64,000 nt of DNA from Methanoculleus sp. (GCA_018433835.1 JAHDQM010000012.1:1-64000), one strand, 5' to 3'; positions 15,880 through 25,607 are shown, counted from the first letter of the stretch. Numbers and translations: made by a program. Notes: a model not told the origin generated them from the letters alone.

Positions 15880-17529
15880 ATGCCCGCCGGTGAGCCGAAC
15901 TGGAGGAGGAGCCTTCCGGCCGACCTGGTCGCCGGGGCGACCACCGCCCTCGTCGGCATCCCGCAGGTGATGGGGTTCGCCCTCGTCGCCGGGATCAACC
16001 CGCTTTACGGCCTCTATACCGCCGCGTTCGCGACGGCGATCGGGGCGCCCCTCACCGGCTCCTCCTACCTCAAGGTGATGCTCTCAAACGTCCTTGCAGT
16101 CTCGATCTACTCGGTCCTCGCCCCGGTCCCGGAGGCCGACGTCCCGGCCACCCTCTTTGTCCTGACGCTCCTTATCGGGCTCTTTCAGCTCGGGTTCGGG
16201 CTTGTCAAGGCGGGCAGCCTGACCCGGTTCGTATCGAACGCCGTCCTCACCGGGTTTGTCACGGGAGCAGCACTCCTCATCGTCCTCGGGCAGCTCGGGA
16301 ACCTCACCGGTTACGAACTCCCGAGGGAAGCGATCCGGATCCTCGCCGTGCCCGATCTCCTCCTCCACGCGGGCGAGATCCAGCCGCAGGCGATCGCGGT
16401 CGGGCTCCTCACCATCGCCCTCGTCCTCGCCTTCCGGCGGGTGCCGCACCTCAGTTCCGTCGCCCTCGTCCTCCCGATCGTCGTCACAACCCTCCTCGTC
16501 CGGGCCGCACTCCCGGAGGTCGCGCTCGTTGGCAGTATCGCCGCCATCCCCGCCGGCCTCCCGATACCCGTCGTCCCCGACCTCGCCCTCGCGCCCGGAC
16601 TCCTCGTCCCGGCGCTCGCCCTCGCCATCATCGGGCTCGTGATGACCGTCGGGATCACGGAGACGACCCCGGAGCCCGACGGCACCATCGCCGACGTGAA
16701 CCAGGATTTCTCGGGACAGGGAATCACGAACATCCTCTGCAGTTTCCTCCAGTGCGCACCGGCGAGCGGGTCGCTTTCGGCGACGGCGCTCAACATCGCC
16801 GCGGGGGCAGAAACCAGGGCAGCCAACCTCATCTCGGGCGCCCTCGTCGGGGTGGTCGTCGCCATCGCGGGACCGCTTGCCGAACTGATCCCGCTCCCGA
16901 CCCTCGCCGGCATCCTGATTCTCATCGGGGTCGAACTCATGTATCAGCCCCGCGAGATCGCCTGCATCTGGAAGTACTCCCGTCCCGGGAGCTGGGCGAT
17001 GGTCGCCACCTTCATCTCCACCCAGGTACTGCCGCTCCAGTACAGCATCTACGTCGGCGTCTTCCTCTCGCTTGCCATCTACCTGGTCACCTCCACCCGG
17101 GAGGCGGCCGTGGTCCGCCTCGTCCCGGCGGGAGGGGGGATGTTCCGGGAAGAACCGGCGCCCGACCGGCTCCCGGGCGGCCGCCTCACCGTGCTCTCGA
17201 TCTCCGGCAGCATCTACTTCGCCACCCTCCGGGCGATCGAGCGGTCGCTCCCGTCCCCGGAGGGGGCAGAAGGCGCCGTCGTGATCCTCGCTCTCCGGGG
17301 AAGGGTCGAGGCCGGAACCGGGCTCTTTCGGATGCTGGAGCGCTACGCCCGGCAGGTCGAGGCCAGGGGGAACCGGCTCATCCTCGCCGAGGTCGACCCC
17401 CGGCTTCTTGCGGGCCTCGAAGGGACCGGGGCGGCGGAGGCCATCGGCCACGAGAACGTGTTCCTCGCGACGCCGGTCGTCTGGGAGTCGCTCATGGAAG
17501 CGATCCGGGCAGGGGAGGCCGGGGAGTGA
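15880..17529 (+). CDS. SulP-family anion permease with STAS domain
   Basis: A 549-aa protein with about 11-12 hydrophobic segments (to about residue 410) and a C-terminal STAS domain (about 440-545). The SulP start block is clear (PADLVAGATTALVGIPQVMGFALVAG), as is the GSSYLKVMLSNV region. Family members move sulfate, bicarbonate or other anions. An acidic loop TTPEPDGTIADVNQD near residue 262 and the QCAPASGSLSATALN block fit the transport core. The substrate cannot be read from sequence. The AI-2E-type gene follows on the same strand. Confidence 0.93.
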   Translation: MPAGEPNWRRSLPADLVAGATTALVGIPQVMGFALVAGINPLYGLYTAAFATAIGAPLTGSSYLKVMLSNVLAVSIYSVLAPVPEADVPATLFVLTLLIGLFQLGFGLVKAGSLTRFVSNAVLTGFVTGAALLIVLGQLGNLTGYELPREAIRILAVPDLLLHAGEIQPQAIAVGLLTIALVLAFRRVPHLSSVALVLPIVVTTLLVRAALPEVALVGSIAAIPAGLPIPVVPDLALAPGLLVPALALAIIGLVMTVGITETTPEPDGTIADVNQDFSGQGITNILCSFLQCAPASGSLSATALNIAAGAETRAANLISGALVGVVVAIAGPLAELIPLPTLAGILILIGVELMYQPREIACIWKYSRPGSWAMVATFISTQVLPLQYSIYVGVFLSLAIYLVTSTREAAVVRLVPAGGGMFREEPAPDRLPGGRLTVLSISGSIYFATLRAIERSLPSPEGAEGAVVILALRGRVEAGTGLFRMLERYARQVEARGNRLILAEVDPRLLAGLEGTGAAEAIGHENVFLATPVVWESLMEAIRAGEAGE

Positions 17530-17584
17530 GACCCCCCGCCCGGAAAACTCTTTCTTCCGGAGCGTCCATACCTTCCTCGTGAAT

Positions 17585-18607
17585 ATGACCGCCGAGAGCC
17601 TCTCCCCCCCCGCCCGGATCGCGATCGTCGGGGCGGCGGTCGTCATCGTGCTCGCGGGGATCCGGGTGGCCACCTCGATTCTCGGCCCGTTCCTCGTCGC
17701 CGTCTTCTTCGCCATGATCACCGCGCCCGTCATGACATGGCTGACCCGCCGAGGGGTGCCGCGGGTCCTCGCCGCCGGGACCGTGGTCGCGGGGCTCGTC
17801 GCGCTCTTCGTCGGGACTGCGGCCTTCCTCGGTGCGGCCCTCACCGGATTTCTCTTCTCCCTGCCCCGGTACGAGGAGGCGCTCGAGGCACAGGCCGCCG
17901 TCCTCACCGAATACGGCATCGATCCCGCGAGCATCAGCATATGGGATTACATCGACCTGGGATACGTGATCCAGCAGGTTGCCGGACTCGCACAGGAGCT
18001 GGGGAGCATCACCTTTGACGCCTTCATCGTCTTCATCGCGGTCGGGTTCCTCCTCCTCGAAGCGCCCCGGCTTACGGCCTGCCTCGCGCGGCACCTGGGG
18101 CCCGATAACCCTCATCTCCGGCACATCTCGCAGTCGGGCCGGTTCCTCATCGACTACGTGGTGATCAGGACGAAGGTGAACCTGATCACCGGTGTCGGTA
18201 CCGGGCTCTTCCTCGCTCTCATCGGGGTCGACTTCGCGGTGCTCTGGGGATTCATCGCCTTCGTCCTGAGTTACGTCCCCTACATCGGCCTCGTCGTAGC
18301 CGCGATCCCGCCAACCCTCCTCGCCCTTGTCATGTACGGGCCGGGAGGGGCGGTGGCCGTCATCGTCGTCATCGCCCTCATCGACGCTGCCGCCGAGAAC
18401 CTCGTCCTTCCCCGGATGGCCGGGCGGGAACTCAACCTCTCGCCGTTCGTCGTCCTCTTCTCTGTCATCTTCTGGGGATTCATCCTCGGGGCGGTCGGGA
18501 TCTTCCTCGCCATACCGCTGACGATCGCGATGAAACTCCTCCTCGAGAGCTGGGAGGAGACCCGGTGGATTGGAGAGATGATGGGCAACGGGGGCCGGGA
18601 GGAGTAG
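17585..18607 (+). CDS. AI-2E family (PerM/TqsA-like) membrane protein
   Basis: 340 aa with the family's order of two N-terminal helices, a soluble-looking segment (about residues 95-140) and five or more later helices. FVLSYVPYIGLVVAAIPP is the conserved signature. Relatives export small molecules or ions; the name comes from E. coli TqsA and does not imply autoinducer-2 here. ATG 17585 is used; GTG 17579 in the same frame is possible. A paralogue is at 28682. Confidence 0.9.
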   Translation: MTAESLSPPARIAIVGAAVVIVLAGIRVATSILGPFLVAVFFAMITAPVMTWLTRRGVPRVLAAGTVVAGLVALFVGTAAFLGAALTGFLFSLPRYEEALEAQAAVLTEYGIDPASISIWDYIDLGYVIQQVAGLAQELGSITFDAFIVFIAVGFLLLEAPRLTACLARHLGPDNPHLRHISQSGRFLIDYVVIRTKVNLITGVGTGLFLALIGVDFAVLWGFIAFVLSYVPYIGLVVAAIPPTLLALVMYGPGGAVAVIVVIALIDAAAENLVLPRMAGRELNLSPFVVLFSVIFWGFILGAVGIFLAIPLTIAMKLLLESWEETRWIGEMMGNGGREE

Positions 18608-18636
18608 GGCCCACCCTGCACCGGATCGACCGCAGG

Positions 18637-18646
18637 AAATATATAC
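18637..18646 (+). promoter_or_regulatory. TATA box of the DUF1269 gene
   Basis: AAATATATAC lies about 40 bases before ATG 18681, allowing a start near 18668 and a short leader with the GGAGG site at 18672. Confidence 0.55.
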
Positions 18647-18680
18647 CCTCAATTATATTTTCAATTACAGCGGAGGATAT

Positions 18681-19202
18681 ATGAGCGATCTGATTGCCAT
18701 CGCCTACGGTGGCGAAGAAACCGCGTTCCGGGTCAGGGACAGGCTTGTCGACCTGACAAAGGAGCACACCATCGAACTGGAAGATCTGGTGGTCGTCGTC
18801 CACCACCAGGACGGGAAGACCGAGATCAAGCAGGCCACCAATCTGGCCGGCATGGGGGCGCTCTCCGGCGCCTTCTGGGGACTGCTGATCGGCCTGATCT
18901 TCTTCGCGCCGATCTTCGGGCTTGCCATCGGCGCGATCGCCGGGGCACTCGCCGGGCATTTCTCCGACTACGGTATCGACGACAAATTCATCAAAGAAGT
19001 CGCGGAGAACGTCAAGCCGGGCAACTCCGCGATCTTCCTGCTCGTCAAGAAGATGACGCCGGACAAGGTGGTCAACGCCATCAAAGAGTACGGGGGCCAC
19101 GTCATCCGGACGTCGCTCTCGGAGACGGAGGAAGCGAACCTCCGCGACGCCTTTGGAACCGGGACGGCGGCAACGGCCGAGGTTCCGCCGCCCACCGCGT
19201 GA
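18681..19202 (+). CDS. DUF1269 membrane-associated protein
   Basis: 173 aa. The N-terminal soluble part starts MSDLIAIAYGGEETAFRVRD; a Gly/Ala-rich hydrophobic hairpin follows (about residues 55-95) and a soluble C-terminal domain with FLLVKKMTPDKVVNAIKEYGG. This is the DUF1269 layout. Function is unknown in the family, which is often stress-linked. A good GGAGG site precedes the ATG. The tail is Ala/Pro-rich. Confidence 0.88.
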   Translation: MSDLIAIAYGGEETAFRVRDRLVDLTKEHTIELEDLVVVVHHQDGKTEIKQATNLAGMGALSGAFWGLLIGLIFFAPIFGLAIGAIAGALAGHFSDYGIDDKFIKEVAENVKPGNSAIFLLVKKMTPDKVVNAIKEYGGHVIRTSLSETEEANLRDAFGTGTAATAEVPPPTA

Positions 19203-19315
19203 GCGGCAGCATCTCACCACCCTTTTTCGGCAACCTGGCTGGGCTGCACCTCCGCTGCGAGGTGGGGCCGACAGTTTCGGGAAATCACTGAACGCCCGGA
19301 TGCACGGTGTACAAG

Positions 19316-19876
19316 ATGCGGGAAGTCGGGGTTACGAGAACTGAGCTGGACGGGATTCTGGAGATAGGGTTTCGGTTCAAATCGACCGATCAACTCTTCG
19401 ACCCGGACGACCCGTCCCCTCTCTCTGCGCGAGAGCTCACGGAGTTCGCCGAAGAGTACATCTCCAGTTATCTCGATGGGTGCAACCTCAAAAAGATCGC
19501 CGGCATCACCGTCGGCCTCCCGCGGGATTCGCTCTCTCCGGAGGAGGCCGCGCTCCTCCCGGCGACGATCCGGCGGCACTTCTCGTTCCGCATAGCCGAC
19601 CTCGACGACGACAGACGGGTCTCCCGCAGGGAGGGCCGGATCAGTCTCGCCCTGGCCACCTTCAACGCGGCGATCGCCGTCCTGTTCGTCGTGGTCTTCG
19701 CCGGATACCTCGACGGCCCCGTCGCTATCCTGCTCACCGGGCTGGTCACCATCTTAAACTGGGTGACGATCTGGGACACCTACGAGTACTTCGTCTACGA
19801 CTACCGGCGCGAGATACGGAAACGCCGGATCTACGAAAAACTCGCGGGCATCGATATCCGGGTCGAGGAGGGGTGA
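19316..19876 (+). CDS. Hypothetical protein with two transmembrane helices
   Basis: 186 aa. The first 100 residues are soluble and acidic, with a DPDDPSPLSARE segment; two hydrophobic helices follow (about residues 115-160) and then a basic tail YDYRREIRKRRIYEKL. ATG 19316 is used; GTG 19307 is in frame three codons before. No family is recognised. It lies between other small membrane genes on the same strand, 54 bases before the next. Confidence 0.75.
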   Translation: MREVGVTRTELDGILEIGFRFKSTDQLFDPDDPSPLSARELTEFAEEYISSYLDGCNLKKIAGITVGLPRDSLSPEEAALLPATIRRHFSFRIADLDDDRRVSRREGRISLALATFNAAIAVLFVVVFAGYLDGPVAILLTGLVTILNWVTIWDTYEYFVYDYRREIRKRRIYEKLAGIDIRVEEG

Positions 19877-19930
19877 CGCCGGCGGCGGGCAAACAGAAGA
19901 TGTTTACAGAGCGCCGCCCAACACGATCAT

Positions 19931-20545
19931 ATGAAGAGACCCGCCGGGCTCTACCTCGCCTATCTTTTCCAGATCCTCATCGCCGCAAACGTCTTCCTCG
20001 CGTTCTCGCTCAGCGAATACTCGCAGGTCTTCACCGGCGTCGTCGCGCTCGGCTTAACGATGGTCCCCACCGCCGTCACCCGCCGGTTGAGCATCACGCT
20101 CCCCTGGGAGGTCAACCTCCTCGTCGCCCTCTCGCTCTACCTCCATATATCCGGCGAGATCCTGGGGTACTACGATATCTACTACCCCTACTACGACAAG
20201 ATCGCCCACTTCATCTCCGGGATAACCGTCTCGGTGCTCGCCTTCGTCATCGTCCTGCTGCTCGACCGGTTCAGCAGGATCAACCTCTCCCGCTGGATGA
20301 TCGTCGGGTTCATCATCATCGCCGCGATGGCGATGGAGGGGTTCTGGGAGATCTACGAATGGTTGTTTGACACCTTCCTCGGGACAGACCTCCAGCACGG
20401 TCTCGACGACACCATGCTCGATATGATCTCCGTCCTCGTCGGCGCGATCGCCGTCGCACTCGCCGGGAACCGCTACCTCTCACGGTTCTCAAAAGAGGAG
20501 ATTGCCGGCATGATGGTGGTTTCCGATGAGGGGCCGGCCGGGTGA
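19931..20545 (+). CDS. DUF2238/YjdF-like polytopic membrane protein
   Basis: 204 aa with about six hydrophobic segments. The middle block YYDKIAHFISGITVS and the later EGFWEIYEWLFD and DTMLDMISVLVGA are typical of the YjdF/DUF2238 group, with conserved His, Glu and Asp inside membrane helices. Function unknown. ATG 19931 follows the previous gene by 54 bases. Confidence 0.8.
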   Translation: MKRPAGLYLAYLFQILIAANVFLAFSLSEYSQVFTGVVALGLTMVPTAVTRRLSITLPWEVNLLVALSLYLHISGEILGYYDIYYPYYDKIAHFISGITVSVLAFVIVLLLDRFSRINLSRWMIVGFIIIAAMAMEGFWEIYEWLFDTFLGTDLQHGLDDTMLDMISVLVGAIAVALAGNRYLSRFSKEEIAGMMVVSDEGPAG

Positions 20546-20587
20546 CGGCCGGAACCTTTTTCTCATTCGCCCCGGAGAGGGGGCGCC

Positions 20588-20989
20588 ATGATCGAGGGGA
20601 TGGCAACAGGTGCAGGAGATGTCGTCGGGTTTCGGTTCGACGGCGAGATGACGGCAAAAGACTACGACGGGACGCTGATCCCGGCGCTTGAGGAGGCGGA
20701 AAAGAGCCACCCGACCCTCCGGATACTCTTTCATATCGTGAACTTCCACGGCTGGAAGTCGCACGGGCACTGGGAGGGGCTCAAAGACTGGCCGGGGATG
20801 GAGAAGGTCGACCGGGTCGCGATCGTCGGCGGGGAGAAGTGGGAAGAATGGATGAACCACCTGCCGGGACTCTTTGTGGGTTTTACCGGGATAGACGTGC
20901 GTTACTTCACCGACGACCACCTGGCGGCAGCCCTCGACTGGCTGCGGGAGCCGGTGGCCGCCGAGGAGGCCGCTGTTGAGATGGGATAG
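20588..20989 (+). CDS. SpoIIAA-like (STAS-related) protein, copy 1
   Basis: 133 aa matching the SpoIIAA_like fold (DUF3478): VVGFRFDGEMTAKDY, then VDRVAIVGGEKWEEWMN and TGIDVRYFTDD. It lacks a clear phosphorylatable Ser at the usual antagonist position, so it is not a classical partner-switch protein; the related group may bind lipids. A close paralogue is at 23593, sharing the GLFVGF block. Confidence 0.85.
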   Translation: MIEGMATGAGDVVGFRFDGEMTAKDYDGTLIPALEEAEKSHPTLRILFHIVNFHGWKSHGHWEGLKDWPGMEKVDRVAIVGGEKWEEWMNHLPGLFVGFTGIDVRYFTDDHLAAALDWLREPVAAEEAAVEMG

Positions 20990-21086
20990 CGCCGCCATCG
21001 GGGCGCGAACGACTCCCTCCCAGGGGGAACAGGCAACCCTTTTTCATCCCCCGCGACCCATCGGTAATCAGGCAGACAGCGATCCC

Positions 21087-21953
21087 ATGCGCTATTATAA
21101 GGATATCATATTCGAGAAACCCCTGCCGAAAGAGATCCGGCGCCTCGATCTTCTCCCGGCGGACCTCCACTTCCACACCCGGCACTCCGACTCCGCCACC
21201 CGCGTGCGGGACGCGCTGAAACTCGCGGCCCGGCGGGGAGTCGGGCTTGCGATCACCGACCACAACCAGATCGGCGGCGTGGCCGAGGCAGAACGGCAGG
21301 GAATCCGGGTTCCCCTCGTTCCCGGGATCGAGGTCAGTGCCAACGACGGGCCGCACATCCTCCTCTACTTCTATTCGGGATCCGACCTCAAAGACTTCTA
21401 CCGGCGCCACGTCGAGAAAAACAGAAGGAACGGGCCATTTACCGCTATCCGCCTCGATACCCCCGATATCCTCGATCGCCGGGAGGGCTACGCCTGCATC
21501 GCCGCCGAAGCGCACCCCTGCGGCTATGCCTTCTTAAACAGGGGGGTGCAGCGGTGCGTCGCCGGCGCATGCATCGGCGAAGAAGTCTTCTCCCGCCTCG
21601 ATGCCCTCGAGGTGATCTGCGGCGGGATGGCCCGGTCCCACAACCTGAAGGCGGCCGGGCTCGCCGTCACCCACGGTCTCGGGCGGACCGGCGGGACCGA
21701 CGGCCACCTCCTCCACGAACTCGGCGGGGTCGTCACCTGCGCCGAGGCCGATACCGTGGAAGAGTTCCTGGACGCTATCCGGGCGAGAAAAACCGTCATC
21801 ATCGGCCGTGAGCGGCCGCTCGTCGAGAAGGCGGTGATGGGGACCGCAGTCCTCCCGCACCACCTCCCCTACACCGTCCCCATCCTCCAGGCCCGCTGGG
21901 AACGGAGCCTCCCCCGGATCAAGAAGTTCGTCCAGGGCCGGCTGAACCGGTGA
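21087..21953 (+). CDS. PHP-domain metal-dependent phosphoesterase
   Basis: 288 aa. PHP motif 1 is DLHFHTRHSDSA; motif 2 includes ITDHNQIGG and the next PGIEVSAND; later blocks are AEAHPCGY and GRTGGTDGH. These His/Asp residues bind two or three metals. Relatives hydrolyse nucleotides or phosphate esters. ATG 21087 (MRYYKDIIFEKPLP) is chosen because longer readings overlap the SpoIIAA-like gene. A basic C-terminal tail follows the domain. Confidence 0.9.
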   Translation: MRYYKDIIFEKPLPKEIRRLDLLPADLHFHTRHSDSATRVRDALKLAARRGVGLAITDHNQIGGVAEAERQGIRVPLVPGIEVSANDGPHILLYFYSGSDLKDFYRRHVEKNRRNGPFTAIRLDTPDILDRREGYACIAAEAHPCGYAFLNRGVQRCVAGACIGEEVFSRLDALEVICGGMARSHNLKAAGLAVTHGLGRTGGTDGHLLHELGGVVTCAEADTVEEFLDAIRARKTVIIGRERPLVEKAVMGTAVLPHHLPYTVPILQARWERSLPRIKKFVQGRLNR

Positions 21954-22046
21954 GAAGAGCGGTAATTCGCTGAAGTTTTTTGAGGGCGCCGGAGCGCGAG
22001 AGGCTTTAGGCTTCGTGTGAGTTAATGGGGTGTGGTGGGAAAGGCC

Positions 22047-23465
22047 TCACGCGACCGGCGAGAAGAGACGGGAGACCGACTCCTTCACCCGGACCCTCGA
22101 AGACCGCGTCCGGTAGTCTTCCGGCGTGATCTCGGTGGAGACGGCGAGATCCCCTCGAACGCCCGCGCAAGATCGGCCCCGACGGCTGCATCGTAGAAGA
22201 AGGCGTTCACCTCGAAGTTCAGCCGGAAACTCCGGACGTCCCGGTTCGCACTCCCGACCGAACCCGCCTTTCTGTCGACGACGATCGTCTTTGCGTGGAT
22301 GAACCCGTCGTCGTAGGTGTAGGCCCGGACCCCGGCATCGAGCAGGTCGCCGATGAACGAGAGGGTCGCCCGGTAAACGGACGGGTGATCGGGCCTGCAG
22401 GGGATCATGATCCGGACGTCGACCCCGGAGAACGCCGCGAGCCGCAGGGCGTCGACGACGCTCTCGTCCGGTATGAAGTAAGGCGTCTGGATGTAGACCG
22501 ACTGCCGGGCGGAGTTGATCAGTTTGATGTAGCCCTCCTTTATCAGGTTCCACCGGGTATCCGGGCCGCCGGAAACTATCTGGATGGGCGTCGTGCCGGG
22601 GACGCTCCGGTCGGGGAAGTAGCGGGCCTCGAGGCTCGAGTACTCACCGGTCGCGTAGTTCCAGTCGAGGAAGAACCGGAGCTGGAGCATCCGGGCTGCC
22701 TCTCCCGTGATCCGGACGGCGGTGTCGCGCCAGCGGCCGAGCGGCCCTTTTCCGAGGTACTCGTCCCCGATGTTGAACCCGCCGATGAACCCCACCGTCC
22801 CATCGATGACGGCGATCTTTCTGTGGTTGCGGTAGTTGACCCGGTAGATAGAGGGGAAGAAGACCCCGATCTTCCCACCGGCGTTCGTCAGTTCCTCAAA
22901 AGCCTCCCGCGACCCGCCCCCGGCCCGGGACCCCATCGCGTCGAAGATGAGGCGGACCTCGACGCCCTGGCGGGCCTTCTCTGCAAGGGCGTGGACGACC
23001 GCTCGCCCGAGATCGTCGTCGTTGACGACGAAGTACTCCAGGTTGATGTGGTGGCGTGCCCCCCGGATCGCGGCAAAGAGTACGTCGAACCTGTCCTTGC
23101 CCCGGATATAGATGTCGACCCGGTTCCCCTCGGTCAGGCACGCCCGGTTGTTCCGGAGGAGGAGGAAGATCCCATCGCGGAACTCCTCCGCCTCCGGGGT
23201 GGTTGCCGGCCAGCGCACGGTGCTGCTCCTCGAAGGTCTTCTGGAGGAAACAGCGATCTTCCTGCTCCTTGACGACGAACATCCTCTGCCGGGTGTAGTT
23301 CTGCCCGAGGAGCAGGTAGAGCACAAAACCGACGGGGGGCAGAAAGAAGAGGACCATCAGCCAGGCTGTCGTCGCCGTCGGGTTTCTCCGTTCGAAGAAG
23401 ACGATTGTGACGGCGAATATGACGTTGAGGGCCAGGATGACCCCTATCAAGAGTTCCAGTTCCAT
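22047..23465 (-). pseudogene. Cardiolipin synthase-like protein with two frameshifts
   Basis: Starts MELELLIGVILALNV with two N-terminal helices (PLDNc region), then two HKD phosphodiesterase motifs: NHRKIAVIDG and IHAKTIVVDRKAGS. These enzymes join phosphatidyl or archaetidyl groups. The frame shifts at GGGG 23196-23199 (one base too many: NHP then EAEEFRDG) and returns at CCCC 22151-22154 (one base too few: ARAFEG then DLAVSTEITPEDY). The restored C-terminus ESVSRLFSPVA is the normal family end. The two indels cancel, so the protein is whole apart from these sites. Restored length is about 472 aa. Confidence 0.85.
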
Positions 23466-23592
23466 TCACAAGACCCCCTGCCGCGACAGGGTATTGCCGC
23501 CTATCACGCACAGGGGTATATACGTATACCCACCGGCGTATCATCGCCGATCAGCCATACCTTTTTTTCTTTGGAGGCCCATAGGGGCACCC

Positions 23593-23985
23593 ATGCTTGA
23601 CCGGGTGAAGGAAAGTTCAGGAAGTGTTCTCGGGTTCCGGTTCGACGGGAAGTTGAGCGAGAGCGATTACGCCACCGTCCTGGTCCCGGAACTCGAACGA
23701 GCGATGAAAGACCACCACAACGTCCGGATCCTCTTAAAGATCGAGGGCTTCCGCAGCTGGAGGCCGGGAGAGGGCTGGGACGCCTTCAGGCAGTGGCCCG
23801 GCCTCGAGAGAGTCGACCGGATCGCCGTCGTCGGCGGAGAGCGGTGGCGGGAATGGATGAACCGCCTGCCGGGGCTCTTTGTCGGGTTCTCCGGGATCGA
23901 CGTGCGCTACTTCCCGGAGAGCCGTCTCCGGGACGCCTGGGGCTGGCTCCGGGAAGGGCTCGTGGCCCTCCCGGTCCCGGAATGA
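23593..23985 (+). CDS. SpoIIAA-like (STAS-related) protein, copy 2
   Basis: 130 aa, a paralogue of the gene at 20588: LGFRFDGKLSESDY, VDRIAVVGGERWREWMN and SGIDVRYFPES align block for block. The strongest match is in the last 60 residues. ATG 23593 (MLDRVKESSG) lies 128 bases from the divergent synthase gene. The two copies bracket the PHP and synthase genes, suggesting local duplication. Confidence 0.85.
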   Translation: MLDRVKESSGSVLGFRFDGKLSESDYATVLVPELERAMKDHHNVRILLKIEGFRSWRPGEGWDAFRQWPGLERVDRIAVVGGERWREWMNRLPGLFVGFSGIDVRYFPESRLRDAWGWLREGLVALPVPE

Positions 23986-24249
23986 AGTTTTGGGTAGCCG
24001 CCGGCCCGAATTCTTCCTGCCGATGCCGGAGAGGGTGCCGCCTGAGGATCGATCCTGACGACCAGTTGACTTTTAACCTATTGTATCAGGCAGATATCTC
24101 TATCCGGTCGGGGCCTCCCGCCCCACCGCCGGGGGAACGTCTATGAAACGCACATCTGGCGTCGTCATCAACGTCGAAATTCGGGATTCGGTCCCTGACC
24201 GGATGCCGTATGAAGAACCAGAGGCACCCGAAGGAGCGGCAAACGGCCA

Positions 24250-24258
24250 TTTATATAT
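24250..24258 (+). promoter_or_regulatory. TATA box and long leader before the BASS symporter gene
   Basis: TTTATATAT would start transcription near 24280 and leave about 200 bases of leader before ATG 24483. The 23986-24482 gap holds a 111-codon open frame (24143-24478) with no protein-like features; the TATA box lies inside it. I see no recognisable riboswitch. Confidence 0.45.
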
Positions 24259-24482
24259 GCAGTGGCGCACGACAGCGCTCTGCTCGCCCGCCACGGGGAA
24301 CCGCTCCTGCGTGATGCAGTTCGTGGATGCCCGGTCGAACAACTTAGCATACGTCGGCACACGAGCAACCGGCAACGGCCGGAGCATTCAGCCCCATTCT
24401 CCGCATGTACATGCCGGGGCAGAAGGCATTCAACGAGAGCCGGGGGGGTATCTGCCGCCGATCCGGCAAGTGGAGTGACGAA

Positions 24483-25391
24483 ATGGTAGAAACCGCAGCG
24501 TTTCTGGACTTCCTTGGGACGATCGGCGTTCTTGCGGCGGTGATCTTCGTGCTCTCGAGCATGCTCGGCATGGGGTTCTCCCTGACCGTGCGCGAGATCA
24601 TCGAACCGCTGAAGAACACACGGCTGGTGATCCTCTCCCTGGCGGCGAACTTCGTCCTGGTGCCGCTGCTCGCACTCGCGCTGCTCCTGATCTTTCCGCT
24701 CTCAGAAGGGCTCTCCATAGGCCTGTTCATCCTCGGAACTGCCGCAGGAGCGCCGTTCCTGCCGAAACTCGCGCAGGTGGCGAAGGGAGATATCGCCTTT
24801 GCCGTGGGATTGATGGTGCTCCTGATGGTGGTGACGATCGGCTACGTGCCGATCGTCCTGCCACTGCTCCTTACCGGCGTCACGATCGATCCCTGGGCGA
24901 TCGCCCGGTCGCTCATCCTGCTGATGCTCATCCCGCTCGCGATCGCCCTCTTCGTCAGAGCGCGCTACGAGGGGATTGCAACGGGGCTCCTGCCCCTGAT
25001 GACCCAGGCGACGAATCTCTCATTGCTCACGCTGATCGTGGCATTCTTCGTGGTCTACTTCACCGACCTTCTGGAGATCATCGGCACCACCGCGATCCTC
25101 GCAACGATCACCTTTCTGGTGATCTCGCTTGTCATCGGCTACCTCCTCGGCGGCCCGGCCGGCGGCACAAAACGGGTGCTCTCCGTCGGGACGGCTCAGC
25201 GCAACCTCTCGGCAGCGCTGGCGATTGCCGTCCTCAACTTTACCGACCCGGACGTCATGGTCATGATCCTGGTGGTCGGGCTGGTCGGTCTCGTGCTGCT
25301 GATGTTCGTCGGGGGGGAGCTCGGGAAACGGGCGGAGGCGCCGTCTACGGCTGCCCGCGGGGAGAAGGCCAGGAAGGCACCACGGGGATGA
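24483..25391 (+). CDS. Bile acid:sodium symporter (BASS) family transporter
   Basis: 302 aa with about nine to ten hydrophobic segments. The family pattern is visible: LAANFVLVPLLALALL near residue 60, GTAAGAPFLPKLAQVAKGD near 95, and the crossover block SVGTAQRNLSAALAIAV near 240. Relatives import organic acids with sodium; the substrate is unknown. A GGAGTGA site precedes ATG 24483. The C-terminal tail is basic. Confidence 0.88.
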   Translation: MVETAAFLDFLGTIGVLAAVIFVLSSMLGMGFSLTVREIIEPLKNTRLVILSLAANFVLVPLLALALLLIFPLSEGLSIGLFILGTAAGAPFLPKLAQVAKGDIAFAVGLMVLLMVVTIGYVPIVLPLLLTGVTIDPWAIARSLILLMLIPLAIALFVRARYEGIATGLLPLMTQATNLSLLTLIVAFFVVYFTDLLEIIGTTAILATITFLVISLVIGYLLGGPAGGTKRVLSVGTAQRNLSAALAIAVLNFTDPDVMVMILVVGLVGLVLLMFVGGELGKRAEAPSTAARGEKARKAPRG

Positions 25392-25442
25392 GGAGCGGAG
25401 AGAAGAGGTATTTTTCTGCGCCGCCAGGGAGAGCGATCAAGG

Positions 25443-25486
25443 GGAGGACGCCCGGGGACGCACCAGCCGGAAGGAGGACGCCCGGG
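25443..25486. repeat. 14-bp direct repeat, 30-bp period
   Basis: GGAGGACGCCCGGG occurs at 25443-25456 and again at 25473-25486, between the BASS gene and the molybdopterin oxidoreductase promoter. It may be chance in GC-rich DNA or a binding site pair. Confidence 0.4.
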
Positions 25487-25549
25487 CCGAAAACATCTTA
25501 CCGCCGCGCAACCGGTCTGCGGAACCCCTCCCCGGGGAGTTACAGTGTG

Positions 25550-25557
25550 TTTATATG
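25550..25557 (+). promoter_or_regulatory. TATA box of the molybdopterin oxidoreductase gene
   Basis: TTTATATG lies 58 bases before ATG 25608, giving an expected start near 25578 and a 30-base leader that contains the GGTGGAG site. Confidence 0.55.
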
Positions 25558-25607
25558 GACCGGGTGCCACACTCCAGCAGCTATAGGAGTCAGGTGGAGA
25601 AACATTC

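Noticed and set aside
16084..17940. A 618-codon minus-strand open frame
   Set aside because: Antisense to the SulP and AI-2E genes, which have clear families; the shadow has none.
24143..24478. 111-codon frame before the BASS gene
   Set aside because: A TATA box lies inside it, its composition is not protein-like, and it ends inside the BASS ribosome binding site.
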